DNA from: an uncultured Bacteroidales bacterium
GTDB taxonomy: Bacteria > Bacteroidota > Bacteroidia > Bacteroidales > Paludibacteraceae
Direction: 5' to 3'
Assembly: GCA_946626605.1 (NCBI GenBank)
Contig: CAMOUL010000008.1
Span: 1-64,000, forward strand
Length of the DNA stretch: 64,000 nucleotides
Under the pieces are notes generated by a model. The model was not told where the DNA came from. It ran no database searches and saw nothing but the letters and a program-made list of their open reading frames with translations. The position numbers were made by a program, and so were the translations under genes. The first letter of the stretch is position 1, and every line of letters begins with the position of its first letter. This document shows positions 1-10,896 of this stretch, piece by piece.

Positions 1-3
1 GGC

Positions 4-819
4 TTGACCCGCGTGCGTTCGTTCACGCAGGACGACGCGCATATCTTCTGCCGTCAAGACCAAGTAAAGCAGGAGTTCATCCGTGTGATGGAGATCATCA
101 ACATCATCTTCAAGGCCCTGAACTTCGAGAACTACGAAGCGCAGATCTCTCTTCGTGACCCGAAGAACACCACGAAATATGTAGGTTCGGACGAGATCTG
201 GGAGCACGCAGAGAATGCCATCCGTGAGGCATGTAAAGAGATGAACCTGCCGGCTACGGAGGTAGAAGGCGAGGCGGCTTTCTATGGCCCGAAACTCGAC
301 TTCATGGTCAAGGATGCTCTCGGCCGTCGTTGGCAATTAGGTACCATCCAAGTGGACTATAACCTGCCGGAGCGTTTCGAACTCGAATATACGGGCGAAG
401 ACAACCAGAAGCATCGTCCGGTGATGATTCACCGTGCGCCGTTTGGTTCAATGGAGCGTTTCGTAGCTGTGCTCATCGAGCATACGGCCGGTAAGTTCCC
501 GTTGTGGCTCACGCCTGATCAGGCTGTCGTTCTGCCGATCTCCGAGAAATCGAATGAGTACGCTTGGAAAGTCAAAGAGATTCTTGAGCAACAGGATGTA
601 CGTGTCATTGTAGATGACCGTAACGAGAAACTTGGACGTAAGATCCGCGATAACGAATTGAAACGTATTCCGTACATGCTTATCGTCGGTGAGAAAGAGG
701 CGGAACAAGGTCTCGTTTCCGTGCGTCAACAGGGCGCGGAAGAGAAGGGCCAGATGACCATTCAGGAGTTCGCTGATTTTATTAACGATACTGTCAAAAA
801 GCAGATGAATGCATACTAA
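4..819 (+). CDS. thrS: Threonyl-tRNA synthetase, C-terminal part (5' end outside window)
   Basis: Class II aaRS catalytic and anticodon-binding regions recognisable ([60 protein letters not shown]). Confidence 0.96.
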   Translation: MTRVRSFTQDDAHIFCRQDQVKQEFIRVMEIINIIFKALNFENYEAQISLRDPKNTTKYVGSDEIWEHAENAIREACKEMNLPATEVEGEAAFYGPKLDFMVKDALGRRWQLGTIQVDYNLPERFELEYTGEDNQKHRPVMIHRAPFGSMERFVAVLIEHTAGKFPLWLTPDQAVVLPISEKSNEYAWKVKEILEQQDVRVIVDDRNEKLGRKIRDNELKRIPYMLIVGEKEAEQGLVSVRQQGAEEKGQMTIQEFADFINDTVKKQMNAY

Positions 820-869
820 AATGTTTCAAATGGACACAAAATGCACTTTTTTTGAAAAAAAATGACATA

Positions 870-908
870 AAATTTGTGTATTTGAAAACTTTATAGTATC
901 TTTGCGGC
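870..908 (+). promoter_or_regulatory. Bacteroidetes-type promoter upstream of the 984 ORF
   Basis: Upstream TTTG element (tttgtgtatttg) and TAgtaTCTTTGC -7 element. Confidence 0.55.
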
Positions 909-983
909 AGAAACGGAAAGTTCCCGAACCGCCGTGAAAGGAAGTAGGGGCTATACATATAACTTTTAATCTCTATTATCATT

Positions 984-1424
984 ATGGCAGATCAATTAAA
1001 ATCTGGTCTCATTCTGAAAGAGGGTGAGAAATTAGTCATTGAGTTGGAAGCTGAAATGTGGGCTACCAGCCAGAACCCTATCGCTAGAGCTATTGGACAA
1101 ATTCGCAAGATTATTGCAGGATTACTCGGTAGCAAGCGCCAAGGTTACATCGTGATTACCGACAAGCGCGTTGTTGAAATCGTTGAATTCAAAGCTTGCT
1201 GGGTTTTCAACCTCGGTAAGAATGTGAAGTATGTATTGCCGAGCAGTGTGAAAGAGGTAGGTTACACCAAGGAGGGTACTTGCTTCGGTTGCTTCTGCCA
1301 GGCTTTTAACCTCTACTACGATGCGTTTACTCAGCGTACTTCTGTCCTTCTCCCGGTGCAGGAAGAGGCTGAGGCTCAGAAGATCGTTGATGCTTTCTAC
1401 AAAGCTATTAGCGCAGCACAGTAA
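984..1424 (+). CDS. Hypothetical protein, possibly PH-like fold
   Basis: Complete ORF after a promoter-like sequence; pattern GYIVITDKRVVEI resembles bacterial PH-like proteins. Confidence 0.6.
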   Translation: MADQLKSGLILKEGEKLVIELEAEMWATSQNPIARAIGQIRKIIAGLLGSKRQGYIVITDKRVVEIVEFKACWVFNLGKNVKYVLPSSVKEVGYTKEGTCFGCFCQAFNLYYDAFTQRTSVLLPVQEEAEAQKIVDAFYKAISAAQ

Positions 1425-1427
1425 TTC

Positions 1428-1856
1428 ATGAGACACCCGATCTCGACTTTTCCGAGATTTATGTATCTCAATGCATATGCCTTTCTCCTCCTTTTGGTGG
1501 GGATAGGCATTATGCTTTTACCGGGTTACCGTATCTCTTGGTGGCTGCTTGTTCCGCAGGCTATCGTCGCTCTTCCTTGCTTCAAAGGTGCCTCTACCAT
1601 CTTTGCTTCATGGAAGGATAAAAAACGTAAATACGACCTGCTCATGCAACGGAATGCCGAGCAGTTCCGCCCCGATACCTTCACGGAGTTTATGCATGCT
1701 CCGTGCGGAAGACTCTTGACGAAGATTGTTCTTGAAGACATGCATTGTCCCGAGCGCTATAGAGAACTCAAGCACTTGCGGCAACCGTTCATCAAGCAAT
1801 TGCGCAAGAACTGCCAGCCGCGCAAACACACCGTGTACGTGAACCCCAATATTTAA
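1428..1856 (+). CDS. Hypothetical membrane protein
   Basis: ORF 4 nt after the preceding stop; two N-terminal hydrophobic segments. Confidence 0.55.
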   Translation: MRHPISTFPRFMYLNAYAFLLLLVGIGIMLLPGYRISWWLLVPQAIVALPCFKGASTIFASWKDKKRKYDLLMQRNAEQFRPDTFTEFMHAPCGRLLTKIVLEDMHCPERYRELKHLRQPFIKQLRKNCQPRKHTVYVNPNI

Positions 1857-1875
1857 TCCTCAAATTATTCCTAAT

Positions 1876-2559
1876 ATGAGTACTTTCCTCGTTGTCCTTT
1901 TTGCGCTGCTCGTTCCGGCGTTATTTATCCTGTTTATATGGTTCTTAATCGCGCCGATGAAGTCTTCGTATAAACCATGGCTGATTGCTATTGCCATCAT
2001 CGGATTGATTCTCTGCGAGGGACTCTTTATCCTCGCGGCGCGTATTCCATCCAGTGCCGATAAACTCATTGAGACCGGTATCGCAGGCATGGAGGAGCAT
2101 ATTAACCAGATTAATCCGGACTATATCAATAAGGAACTTCCTACAGAGGATATTCAGAACATTCTGAAGGATACCAAGATGCTGGACTCCTATATAGACG
2201 ATGCACCGAATGCACGTCTCGTAGTGCGTCTTATCGGTGCAGGTGCGTATATCCAATATGTAACGTCTTTCAGCAAGAGTCTCGATGCCAATATCGAAGA
2301 GATGAAAGCAGAAGGCATACCTGTTACCATTCACACTGTATTCGAGCGTATTCATCAGAAGAGCGAAGCTCCGATCCTCAAGGCCACCAAGATCCTGGAG
2401 ATCATCGTGCTGGTAATCACCGGAATCCTCCTTATAGCGCTCTTGATCGTTTGGGCATACTTAAAGAAAGACGCAGCTTATCTCGATAATCCGCGTGTTA
2501 CCGTGATTGAGCAGTCGGATGAGATTGAAACGGGACATAACCGTCCTCGTGGAGAATAA
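1876..2559 (+). CDS. Hypothetical membrane protein with N- and C-terminal TM segments
   Basis: Co-directional ORF; hydrophobic segments LVVLFALLVPALFILFIWFLI and IIVLVITGILLIALLIVWAYL. Confidence 0.6.
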   Translation: MSTFLVVLFALLVPALFILFIWFLIAPMKSSYKPWLIAIAIIGLILCEGLFILAARIPSSADKLIETGIAGMEEHINQINPDYINKELPTEDIQNILKDTKMLDSYIDDAPNARLVVRLIGAGAYIQYVTSFSKSLDANIEEMKAEGIPVTIHTVFERIHQKSEAPILKATKILEIIVLVITGILLIALLIVWAYLKKDAAYLDNPRVTVIEQSDEIETGHNRPRGE

Positions 2560-2561
2560 GC

Positions 2562-3272
2562 TTACCTGCGAAACTCCGCTAAGACAATAGCGGTTGCAAT
2601 AGATACGTTAAGGCTTTCGATAACATCGGAGGCCTTTTCGTTTGGATAACTCGGAATACGAACAGGGTGGGTTATTAACTTTCTAACCTCTTGTGAAATC
2701 CCGTTTCCTTCATTACCCATTACGATAATACCCGTTTTGGGAAGTCGGCTTTCGTACATGTTCTCTCCTTCAAGAAGTGTGCCGATAATCGGACATTCTT
2801 GTTTTGCAAGCCATTCCGCCAAATCCACATAGTGGATGCGAACGCGACATAGTGCACCCATCGTCGCTTGAACTACTTTCGGGTTATAACAGTCTGCGGT
2901 ATCCTTTGAGCACACGATATCATGCACTCCAAACCAGTCGCAGGTACGTATGATGGTTCCTAAATTTCCCGGATCTTGGATGCCGTCTAACGCGATCACT
3001 AAATCATCCATCATCCATCCAACTTCTTCCATCGGACGTTTGCGAAAAACGCCCACTATGCCTTGTGGCGTTTTTAAGCCGCTCATCTGCTCAATATCCG
3101 TGCGAGAAGCATTCTCGCCTTCGCGATACAAATGAACGAGTTCGAATGATTTGCGCAGTTCTTCTACGCATTTTGCTCCCTCGGCAACGAATAAACCCAG
3201 TTCGTCACGGTTCTTTTTTAACTGCAAACTTTTTACAAGTTTGATCTGCGATTTAGTTACTTTTTCCATCAT
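2562..3272 (-). CDS. TrmH/SpoU-family RNA 2'-O-methyltransferase
   Basis: SpoU motifs DGIQDPGNLGTIIRTCDWFG, IVMGNEGNGIS, IPSYPNEKASDVIESLNVSIATAIVL. Confidence 0.9.
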   Translation of the reverse strand: MMEKVTKSQIKLVKSLQLKKNRDELGLFVAEGAKCVEELRKSFELVHLYREGENASRTDIEQMSGLKTPQGIVGVFRKRPMEEVGWMMDDLVIALDGIQDPGNLGTIIRTCDWFGVHDIVCSKDTADCYNPKVVQATMGALCRVRIHYVDLAEWLAKQECPIIGTLLEGENMYESRLPKTGIIVMGNEGNGISQEVRKLITHPVRIPSYPNEKASDVIESLNVSIATAIVLAEFRR

Positions 3273-3347
3273 AACACCGAAAATCGCTACAAAAGTAGTA
3301 AAAAATTTTGATATATCAAAATATTTTTGTAATTTTGCACGCTAATT

Positions 3348-5543
3348 ATGTTACGTGTATTGTGGACATATAAGAGAAGAGAATGGGTGATTGCCTCGTT
3401 GGTAATCATTATTGCCTTTGTCTTCTCGGCTTGCAACACGACGAAATTCGTGCCGCAGGATAAGTGTCTGTTGAACAAAGCCCGTGTGAAATGTGTGGAT
3501 GATAAGACGGTAGCTACCGGTAAGTTGAGCAATTATCTGAGGCAGAAGCAGAATACGGAGATCTTGGGATTCTGGAAACTGCAATTACATATTTACAACA
3601 CCGCTCCGCTGGATACGACGACCGCGTCCAATAAACGGCTGGCACATAATGCCTTTAAGATGGGTGAAGCGCCTGTGATATACGACGAGGCGCTAACGAA
3701 AGTCAGCATGCAGCAGTTACGGCAGCAGATGAATAATATGGGCTATTTCCAGGCGGAGGTCGATACCGTCAAAGTGGTGAAAAATCGCAAAGTGAACTTG
3801 ACCTATCTGGTAACTGCCCATCAGCCTTACACGATTTGCAATTATGAAGTGGATATCGACATTGCTCAAGTGAGTAAAATCGCTTCAGATGAGAATTGTC
3901 TGGTGCATGCGGGGGAACAGTTTAGTACCGAGACCTTGGATGCGGAGCGCGACCGTATCACTACTGTGATGCGTAATAGGGGCTATTTCTACTTTGAGAA
4001 ATCAATGCTGGAGTTCACAGCAGATAGTGCCTATAACAGACATGAAGTGTCGGTTCGTATCCACCTTGCGCCGTATGTGGAGCACCTGGATGCCGAGTCG
4101 CTCCAGCGCATGTTGACGCGTTATACGATCCGGCACGTGGAGTTCCAATTAGATAAACCCTTCCTTCGCAAAAAAGCCATTGAGCGTGCGTGTCGTTTGC
4201 ATGACGGCGATATGTATGCGGACTGGCGCGTCGAACGAACGTATGCGCGCATGAACGCCTTAGCGCCTGTGAAATATATCGATATTTCGTTTACACCTCT
4301 GAAGGACTCGCTACTGGATTGTACCGTGGCTATCGCTAAGGGTAGACAGCATTCTGTAGCAGCGGAGTTGGAAGGTACCTATAGCGCAGGAGACTGGGGT
4401 GTGGCAGCTGGTGTGAATTATACGAACAAGAATATCTTCAAGGGCGCAGAAGTGCTGGATGTCGGTGTGCGTGCTTCGTATGAATGGCGTGCGAATGGCG
4501 GACGCGCGATAGAAGCGAAAGCAGAAGCCTCATTGCTCTTCCCCTCCAACGTGAAAGTGAACGTAGCCTATAACTACCAGCAGCGGCCGGAAGAGTATAC
4601 GCGTACGATAGCTAATGCCGGTTTGGGGTATCTCGTTCCTCGTCAACCGGGTAGTAAATGGACCCATCACTTTGGACTGGTGGATATCAACTATATTTAC
4701 CTGCCATGGATGTCCGATCAGTTTAAACGCGACTTCATCGATAAGTCTTCCGTGCTCAAAGCTAGTTATGAAGACCATTTCATCTTGGACTGGAATTATA
4801 CGCTCTCATATTCTTCCTTTGACCGCCGTAACCCCAATAAGTCTTATTCGCAGTTTGCTTTGCGTGTTGAGACGGCGGGTAATTTCTTGTATGCGTTGAG
4901 CAAGATAGCCAACTTTCCCAAGAACGAGGATGGCTCGTACGTGCTTTGGAAAATCCCGTTCTCTCAATACGCCAAGGGCGATATCAATTTCACGTATCAC
5001 GGGGTGATCACACCGAACCATCATTTAGTAGGTCATATTGGGCTTGGTGTAGCTGTACCATACCTGAATGCGGGTGTCATTCCGTTTGAGAAACGCTACT
5101 TCGCCGGAGGAGCGAATAGTGTTCGTGGATGGCAGGCTCGAACCTTAGGACCTGGTATCTTCCGCGGAAATGGTAGTGCGTTTGTCTATGATAAGCAAGC
5201 AGGAGATATCAAGCTGGACTTGAACATTGAGTATCGATATAAAGTGCTTAAGTTCTTGGAGTTAGCCGCTTTCCTCGATGCAGGAAATATTTGGACGATT
5301 TATAAATATGAAGACCAGCCGGGCGGCGTATTCCTCTGGGACCAGTTCTACAAACAAATCGCTTGGAGTTACGGTGTCGGAGTTCGTTTCGACCTCTCCA
5401 TTCTTATCTTCCGTGTGGACTTTGGTGTGAAACTCCACGACCCGAGTCGTATCTTAGAAGGAAAACAATGGCGTACGGCTGCCAATGGATTAGGATGGAA
5501 AGATGATATGAATTTCCATTTTGCAATTGGATATCCGTTCTAG
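3348..5543 (+). CDS. BamA/TamA-family outer membrane protein
   Basis: Lipobox-like N-terminus (SACNTTKFVP), POTRA-like region, C-terminal barrel with RYFAGGANSVRGWQARTLGPG. Confidence 0.87.
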   Translation: MLRVLWTYKRREWVIASLVIIIAFVFSACNTTKFVPQDKCLLNKARVKCVDDKTVATGKLSNYLRQKQNTEILGFWKLQLHIYNTAPLDTTTASNKRLAHNAFKMGEAPVIYDEALTKVSMQQLRQQMNNMGYFQAEVDTVKVVKNRKVNLTYLVTAHQPYTICNYEVDIDIAQVSKIASDENCLVHAGEQFSTETLDAERDRITTVMRNRGYFYFEKSMLEFTADSAYNRHEVSVRIHLAPYVEHLDAESLQRMLTRYTIRHVEFQLDKPFLRKKAIERACRLHDGDMYADWRVERTYARMNALAPVKYIDISFTPLKDSLLDCTVAIAKGRQHSVAAELEGTYSAGDWGVAAGVNYTNKNIFKGAEVLDVGVRASYEWRANGGRAIEAKAEASLLFPSNVKVNVAYNYQQRPEEYTRTIANAGLGYLVPRQPGSKWTHHFGLVDINYIYLPWMSDQFKRDFIDKSSVLKASYEDHFILDWNYTLSYSSFDRRNPNKSYSQFALRVETAGNFLYALSKIANFPKNEDGSYVLWKIPFSQYAKGDINFTYHGVITPNHHLVGHIGLGVAVPYLNAGVIPFEKRYFAGGANSVRGWQARTLGPGIFRGNGSAFVYDKQAGDIKLDLNIEYRYKVLKFLELAAFLDAGNIWTIYKYEDQPGGVFLWDQFYKQIAWSYGVGVRFDLSILIFRVDFGVKLHDPSRILEGKQWRTAANGLGWKDDMNFHFAIGYPF

Positions 5544-5555
5544 GTAGAATCAAAG

Positions 5556-6167
5556 ATGCTGAAGACGCAAATGATAAAAGGGCTGCTTGAAGCCGGGTGT
5601 GATGAAGCGGGCAGAGGTCCGCTGGCGGGGAGTGTGTTCTGTGCCGCGGTCATCTTGGATCCGAATAGAGTGGAGCAGGTGCCCGAATTTGCATGGCTGA
5701 ATGACTCGAAGCAGTTAACGGACAAACAGCGCTACGCCCTACGTCCTGTCATTGAACGGGAAGCCGTAAGTTGGGCCGTCGTGGAAGTAAGTGCCAAAGA
5801 GATTGACGAACGCAATATACTGCAATGTTCCATACTGGGAATGCAGCGAGCTTTGGATAAACTGAGTGTGCGACCGCAGCATATACTCGTGGACGGCAAT
5901 AAATGGAAACCCTATGTGCCCGAAGGAGAACTGCTTGAAATCCCTGCGCATACAGTCGTGCATGGCGATGCTACGTATATGTCGATTGCTGCTGCAAGTG
6001 TGTTGGCAAAGACCTATCGGGATGATTATATGCTGCGGCTGGATGCTGAGTATCCGCAATATGGATGGGCTAACAATAAAGGGTATCCTACGGCTGAACA
6101 CTATGCCGCATTGAAACAATTCGGACCGACACCCTATCATCGAATGAGTTTTAATTTGAAATTATAA
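5556..6167 (+). CDS. rnhB: Ribonuclease HII
   Basis: AGCDEAGRGPLAGSVFCAAVIL, LNDSKQLTDKQR, AAASVLAKTYRDDYM. Confidence 0.96.
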   Translation: MLKTQMIKGLLEAGCDEAGRGPLAGSVFCAAVILDPNRVEQVPEFAWLNDSKQLTDKQRYALRPVIEREAVSWAVVEVSAKEIDERNILQCSILGMQRALDKLSVRPQHILVDGNKWKPYVPEGELLEIPAHTVVHGDATYMSIAAASVLAKTYRDDYMLRLDAEYPQYGWANNKGYPTAEHYAALKQFGPTPYHRMSFNLKL

Positions 6168-6179
6168 ATTTTTACAACT

Positions 6180-7994
6180 ATGTTATTCTGTAAATGTAAA
6201 CAAGAAGAAGAGAAAGACGAACGGCAAGAACAACAACAAGAGCAAGGGCAACAAACTCTAAAGCGTCCTCGCCGTAAGGTGGGTTGTTTAGGCGGCTGTT
6301 TGATTTTCTTTGCCGTGTATTTTCTCTGTAGTGCCATCTTAGGATGGATTATGGGTAGTACTTTCAGTTCGTCTCCGGTTAAACTGGAGGACAAGACGGT
6401 TTATCGTCTGCAACTGAAAGGAGATTTAGTGGAGCAGGGTCAGGAGGAGAATCCTTTTGCCGCGCTGTTCAGTTCGTTGCCCTATGGTAATTATGCAGAA
6501 GAAGAGACGGTCGGGTTGGATGATATCCTGAGTAATATCCGCTTGGCTAAGAACGATGAACGTGTCTTAGGTATATGGCTGGATAATGCGCAATTGAGTG
6601 CAACTCCCGCACAAGCCAAGGCTATCCGTGATGCGCTGCTGGACTTCAAGAGCAGCGGTAAATGGGTGATTGCTTCGGCTAAGAATTTTGGCCAGACTAG
6701 TTATTACATCGCTTCTGTGGCAGACCGTATCTGCATGGATCCGACTGGCTCAGTAGCATGGAATGGTCTATCAGCGCAGAAGATGTACTTCACTCGTTTG
6801 ATGGAGAAGATCGGCGTAGAGATGCAGATCCTGAAAGTAGGTACCTTTAAATCAGCCGTTGAGCCGTACTTCCGTACGTCGATGTCCGAGGCCGATAAGT
6901 TACAGACGCAACAATATCTGAGCGGAATCTGGTCGGAGTATAAAGCTGCGGTCAGTGCTTCTCGTGGCATTGATGAGGCGCAATTGGATGAAATGGCTGA
7001 CCGTTACATGGGTTTGCAGGCTCCGAACGCACCGGTAGAAGCAGGTTTGGTGGATACACTCGTATATGTGCAGGACATAGATTCTCTGCTGCGTATCTAT
7101 ACCGGCACGAATGACTATAAGACCCTCACAACCGCTCAATTGGCACAGGTACAACGTCTTCCCTCTCGCGCCAAAGATAAAGTGGCTGTGCTCTATTTGG
7201 ACGGAGAGATTTACGAAGAGGGTAACGATGGTATCGTATCCAAGGATGTTGTAAAGACAATAAAGAAAATCGCTAAAAACGAGGATGTCAAGGCTTTGGT
7301 ACTGCGCGTGAACAGTCCGGGTGGTTCTGCGGATGCAAGCGAAGCAATCTGGCGTGCGGTGCAGAACTTCAAAGCGGATGGTAAACCGGTAGTGGTGTCT
7401 ATGGGCGGTATGGCTGCTTCGGGTGGTTATTACATCTCTTGTGGTGCGGATTATATCTATGCGGAACCCACTACGATCACCGGTTCTATCGGTATCTTTG
7501 GTACAGTACCTAATGTAGCTAAACTGCGTGATAAGATCGGTTTGGATATCGATGGTATCTCTACCAACAAGCACTCGGATCTGGAGACCAACATGTTCTA
7601 CAAGGGAATGAGCACGGAGGAGCATCAGTTATTGCAGACCATGGTAGAACGTGGATATGACCTGTTCACCAGCCGTTGTGCCGAAGGACGTCATATGACG
7701 CAGGATGAGATTAAGGCTATTGGCGAAGGACGTGTATGGTTAGGCACGAAGGGCGTAGAGATTGGTATCGTAGACGAACTCGGAAATATCGATGATGCCA
7801 TTGCTAAGGCCGTTGAACTTGCCGGACTCGGTCAATATCAGTTAGCTTACTATCCCGAGAAAGTAGATCCGTTCGATGCCTTCTTGAAATCGCTCGATAA
7901 CACGACCGAAGAAGAACGCCTCATCATGAAGGTTCGTTCCTTCTGCTCCAAACCGCGTATTATGGCCCTGATGGATGAAGTAATTATCCGTTAA
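6180..7994 (+). CDS. sppA: Signal peptide peptidase SppA, 67K type
   Basis: Tandem S49 domains; LRVNSPGGSADASEAIW, GGMAASGGYYISCGADYIYAEPTTITGSIGIFG. Confidence 0.94.
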   Translation: MLFCKCKQEEEKDERQEQQQEQGQQTLKRPRRKVGCLGGCLIFFAVYFLCSAILGWIMGSTFSSSPVKLEDKTVYRLQLKGDLVEQGQEENPFAALFSSLPYGNYAEEETVGLDDILSNIRLAKNDERVLGIWLDNAQLSATPAQAKAIRDALLDFKSSGKWVIASAKNFGQTSYYIASVADRICMDPTGSVAWNGLSAQKMYFTRLMEKIGVEMQILKVGTFKSAVEPYFRTSMSEADKLQTQQYLSGIWSEYKAAVSASRGIDEAQLDEMADRYMGLQAPNAPVEAGLVDTLVYVQDIDSLLRIYTGTNDYKTLTTAQLAQVQRLPSRAKDKVAVLYLDGEIYEEGNDGIVSKDVVKTIKKIAKNEDVKALVLRVNSPGGSADASEAIWRAVQNFKADGKPVVVSMGGMAASGGYYISCGADYIYAEPTTITGSIGIFGTVPNVAKLRDKIGLDIDGISTNKHSDLETNMFYKGMSTEEHQLLQTMVERGYDLFTSRCAEGRHMTQDEIKAIGEGRVWLGTKGVEIGIVDELGNIDDAIAKAVELAGLGQYQLAYYPEKVDPFDAFLKSLDNTTEEERLIMKVRSFCSKPRIMALMDEVIIR

Positions 7995-8004
7995 TACGTA
8001 TCAG

Positions 8005-9030
8005 GTGTTGCGAAACATTCTCTATATTCCGCTGAGTTGGCTGTACACGATAGGAGTGGCGATTCGTCATCTGCTGTTCGACCAGCGTGTCATCCCTTCG
8101 TTTACCGTAGAGGTGCCTACAATCTGTGTGGGTAATATTGCGGTGGGTGGAACGGGAAAAACGCCTATGACAGCTTATATTGTGCAACTGCTCTTGGCGC
8201 ATGGCTATCATCCGGCTATTCTCTCGCGCGGATACAAGCGTCGTACGCGTGGTTTCCTCTTGGCGGACACTGCTTCGACTGTTGATACTATTGGCGATGA
8301 AGCAATGCAACTGCATCGCGCTTTCCCCGAGGTGCCTGTTGCGGTCTGCGAGAATCGTGTGCGAGGGGTACATCAGTTACAACGCCAAGTGAACGAATTG
8401 GATGTCGTGGTACTGGATGATGCGATGCAGCATCGGGCTATCCGTTGCGGCATGTACGTGTTACTCACACCCTATGACCGCTTATATATCGACGATCATA
8501 TGTTACCATGGGGAAGGTTGCGCGACCTGCCTTCGCGGGCTCTCAAAGCAAGTGCCGTCGTAGTAACCAAGTGTCCTGATAACTTACGCCCGATAGACAT
8601 GCGTGTGGTAGACAACCGCCTGCATCTTCCTACCTATCAGTTATTGCATTTTACGGGACTGAACTATGCACCGATGGAGCAAGGGGGCACACCGCTCGTG
8701 TTGTGTGGCATTGCGCATCCGCATTATATGATGGACTACGTCTTGGCGCATTATCCCCATGCGCAGTTGATGGCTTTTGAGGACCATCATCGCTATACAG
8801 AACAGGATATAGACGCGATTGTAGAAAAATCAAAGCCTTTTGATTTTGTACTGACGACTGAGAAAGACATACAGCGTCTTCGTACTACCTCGTTAGTAGA
8901 GCGGCTGGCTGCGATGAACAAACGTCTCATTGCCATGCCGATCTCAATACGTTTCTATACGCCGCAGGCTGCTTTTGACCGACAGATACTCCAATATGTA
9001 GCAGAAAACAACAGAAAGAACACCCACTAA
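8005..9030 (+). CDS. lpxK: Tetraacyldisaccharide 4'-kinase (TTG start likely)
   Basis: VGNIAVGGTGKTPMTAYIVQLL, AILSRGYKRRTRGF, VVLDDAMQHR. Confidence 0.94.
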   Translation: MLRNILYIPLSWLYTIGVAIRHLLFDQRVIPSFTVEVPTICVGNIAVGGTGKTPMTAYIVQLLLAHGYHPAILSRGYKRRTRGFLLADTASTVDTIGDEAMQLHRAFPEVPVAVCENRVRGVHQLQRQVNELDVVVLDDAMQHRAIRCGMYVLLTPYDRLYIDDHMLPWGRLRDLPSRALKASAVVVTKCPDNLRPIDMRVVDNRLHLPTYQLLHFTGLNYAPMEQGGTPLVLCGIAHPHYMMDYVLAHYPHAQLMAFEDHHRYTEQDIDAIVEKSKPFDFVLTTEKDIQRLRTTSLVERLAAMNKRLIAMPISIRFYTPQAAFDRQILQYVAENNRKNTH

Positions 9031-9039
9031 TCAATACGA

Positions 9040-10896
9040 ATGGACTGGATTAAACTCATACGACGTTTCGTTCCGCCTTATAAGGGCTCGATGGCATTGA
9101 ATATCGGTTTTAACCTGTTATCTACTTTGCTGTCCCTCTTCTCGTTCGCAGCAATCATCCCGGTTCTCCGTATTCTATTCGGATTGACGGATATTGAGGT
9201 AACACGCATCCCTATGGAGACAGTCAATGGGTTGCAAGAGACACTCAATGCGCTTCGAAATAATATGTATTGCGCGCTGAACGAGCAGATAGCCGTGCAT
9301 GGCGCAGGGTATGTGTTATTCTGGTTAGGACTCTTTTTAGTGGGAATGACCGGCCTTAAATGTGTCACATCCTGGCTTGCCAACTATTTCATGGTTCCTA
9401 TCCGTACGGGCGTGTTACGCGACTTACGAAAAGCTTTGTACGACAAAGTGCTTTCGTTGCCGATCGGCTATTTCACCGAAGCACGCCGTGGAGATGTGAT
9501 ATCCCGTATGACCAATGATGTGGGAGAAGTCGAAGCGTCTATCATGTCGGCGCTGGACGTCCTTTTTAAAAACCCCATCATGATCATCATCTATATGACG
9601 ACTTTGCTTGTTATCAGTTGGCAATTGACGCTCTTTGTCTTGGTATTACTGCCGATAGCGATCTTCTGTATCGGTCGTATCGGACGGAGTCTTAAGCGCA
9701 CATCCACGAAAGGACAGGAACAGAATGCAGAGATTCTGTCGTCTATTGATGAGACCTTGCTCGGGCTGCGGGTGGTAAAAGGATTCAATGCGCAGGATAA
9801 ACTGCGCGTACGCTTCAATCGACTCATCAACGAGACTCGTGCTACCTTTAATCGCATCAATCGTCGTTATTACTTGGCGCATCCGCTCTCGGAGTTCTTG
9901 GGCACAGCGCTGATAGCTGTCATCCTGTGGTTTGGTGGATTGCTTATTTTGGGAGACCACTCCATGATAGATGCCTCTACCTTCATCTATTATCTGGTAA
10001 TCTTCTATTCTATCATCAATCCTGCGAAGGACCTGAGTAGGGCCTCATACGGCATTCGCAAGGGAATGGCTTCATTGGAGCGCATCGATGCGATCTTGGA
10101 GACCGAGACGAAGATTCCCGAACCCGCAGTGCCGCAACCTGTCCGTTTTGAGCAACAGATTGCTTTCGAACATGTCTCCTTCCGCTACCAGGAGGATAAA
10201 GAGGTGCTTACGGATATCTCGTTAGCAATTCCGAAAGGTAAGACCGTCGCTTTGGTTGGTCAGTCCGGTAGTGGTAAAACGACGTTGACGGATCTTGTAC
10301 CGCGATTCTATGATCCGCAGGAGGGTGCCATTACCATGGATGGAGTAAACATTCGTCGGTTTAATACGCGTGACCTGCGTGCCATCATGGGCATCGTGTG
10401 TCAAGAACCGATTCTCTTCAATGATACGGTATATAACAATATCACCTTCGGAGTGGATACAACGCAACCCGCACCGAATGGTCTAACCTGGCCGCAGGCA
10501 GTGGAACAAGCGGCTAAGATAGCCAATGCACACGTGTTTATTGAGGAGATGCCTGAAGGCTATGAGACAATGATAGGTGATCGAGGTAGTCGTCTATCCG
10601 GTGGGCAACGCCAACGACTCAGTATAGCCCGTGCTATCCTTAAGAACCCGCCCATTCTAATTTTAGACGAAGCCACCTCTGCGCTCGATAGTGAGTCTGA
10701 GAAACTCGTTCAGGAAGCCCTCGAACACCTCATGCAAGACCGCACAACGCTCGTGGTAGCCCATCGTCTTTCCACCATCAAACATGCAGACTTAATATGT
10801 GTTGTACATGAAGGTAGAATAGTAGAGCGTGGTACACACAACGAATTATACGCTTTGGGTGGATTCTATACAAAACTCGTTGATATGCAGCAATAA
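9040..10896 (+). CDS. ABC transporter ATP-binding/permease protein (MsbA-like)
   Basis: N-terminal TM domain; Walker A GQSGSGKTT, signature LSGGQRQRLSIARAIL, Walker B. Confidence 0.9.
   Translation: MDWIKLIRRFVPPYKGSMALNIGFNLLSTLLSLFSFAAIIPVLRILFGLTDIEVTRIPMETVNGLQETLNALRNNMYCALNEQIAVHGAGYVLFWLGLFLVGMTGLKCVTSWLANYFMVPIRTGVLRDLRKALYDKVLSLPIGYFTEARRGDVISRMTNDVGEVEASIMSALDVLFKNPIMIIIYMTTLLVISWQLTLFVLVLLPIAIFCIGRIGRSLKRTSTKGQEQNAEILSSIDETLLGLRVVKGFNAQDKLRVRFNRLINETRATFNRINRRYYLAHPLSEFLGTALIAVILWFGGLLILGDHSMIDASTFIYYLVIFYSIINPAKDLSRASYGIRKGMASLERIDAILETETKIPEPAVPQPVRFEQQIAFEHVSFRYQEDKEVLTDISLAIPKGKTVALVGQSGSGKTTLTDLVPRFYDPQEGAITMDGVNIRRFNTRDLRAIMGIVCQEPILFNDTVYNNITFGVDTTQPAPNGLTWPQAVEQAAKIANAHVFIEEMPEGYETMIGDRGSRLSGGQRQRLSIARAILKNPPILILDEATSALDSESEKLVQEALEHLMQDRTTLVVAHRLSTIKHADLICVVHEGRIVERGTHNELYALGGFYTKLVDMQQ

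Noticed and set aside
6900-7625. 241-aa ORF antisense to sppA
   Set aside because: No recognisable domain; overlaps a confident conserved gene.
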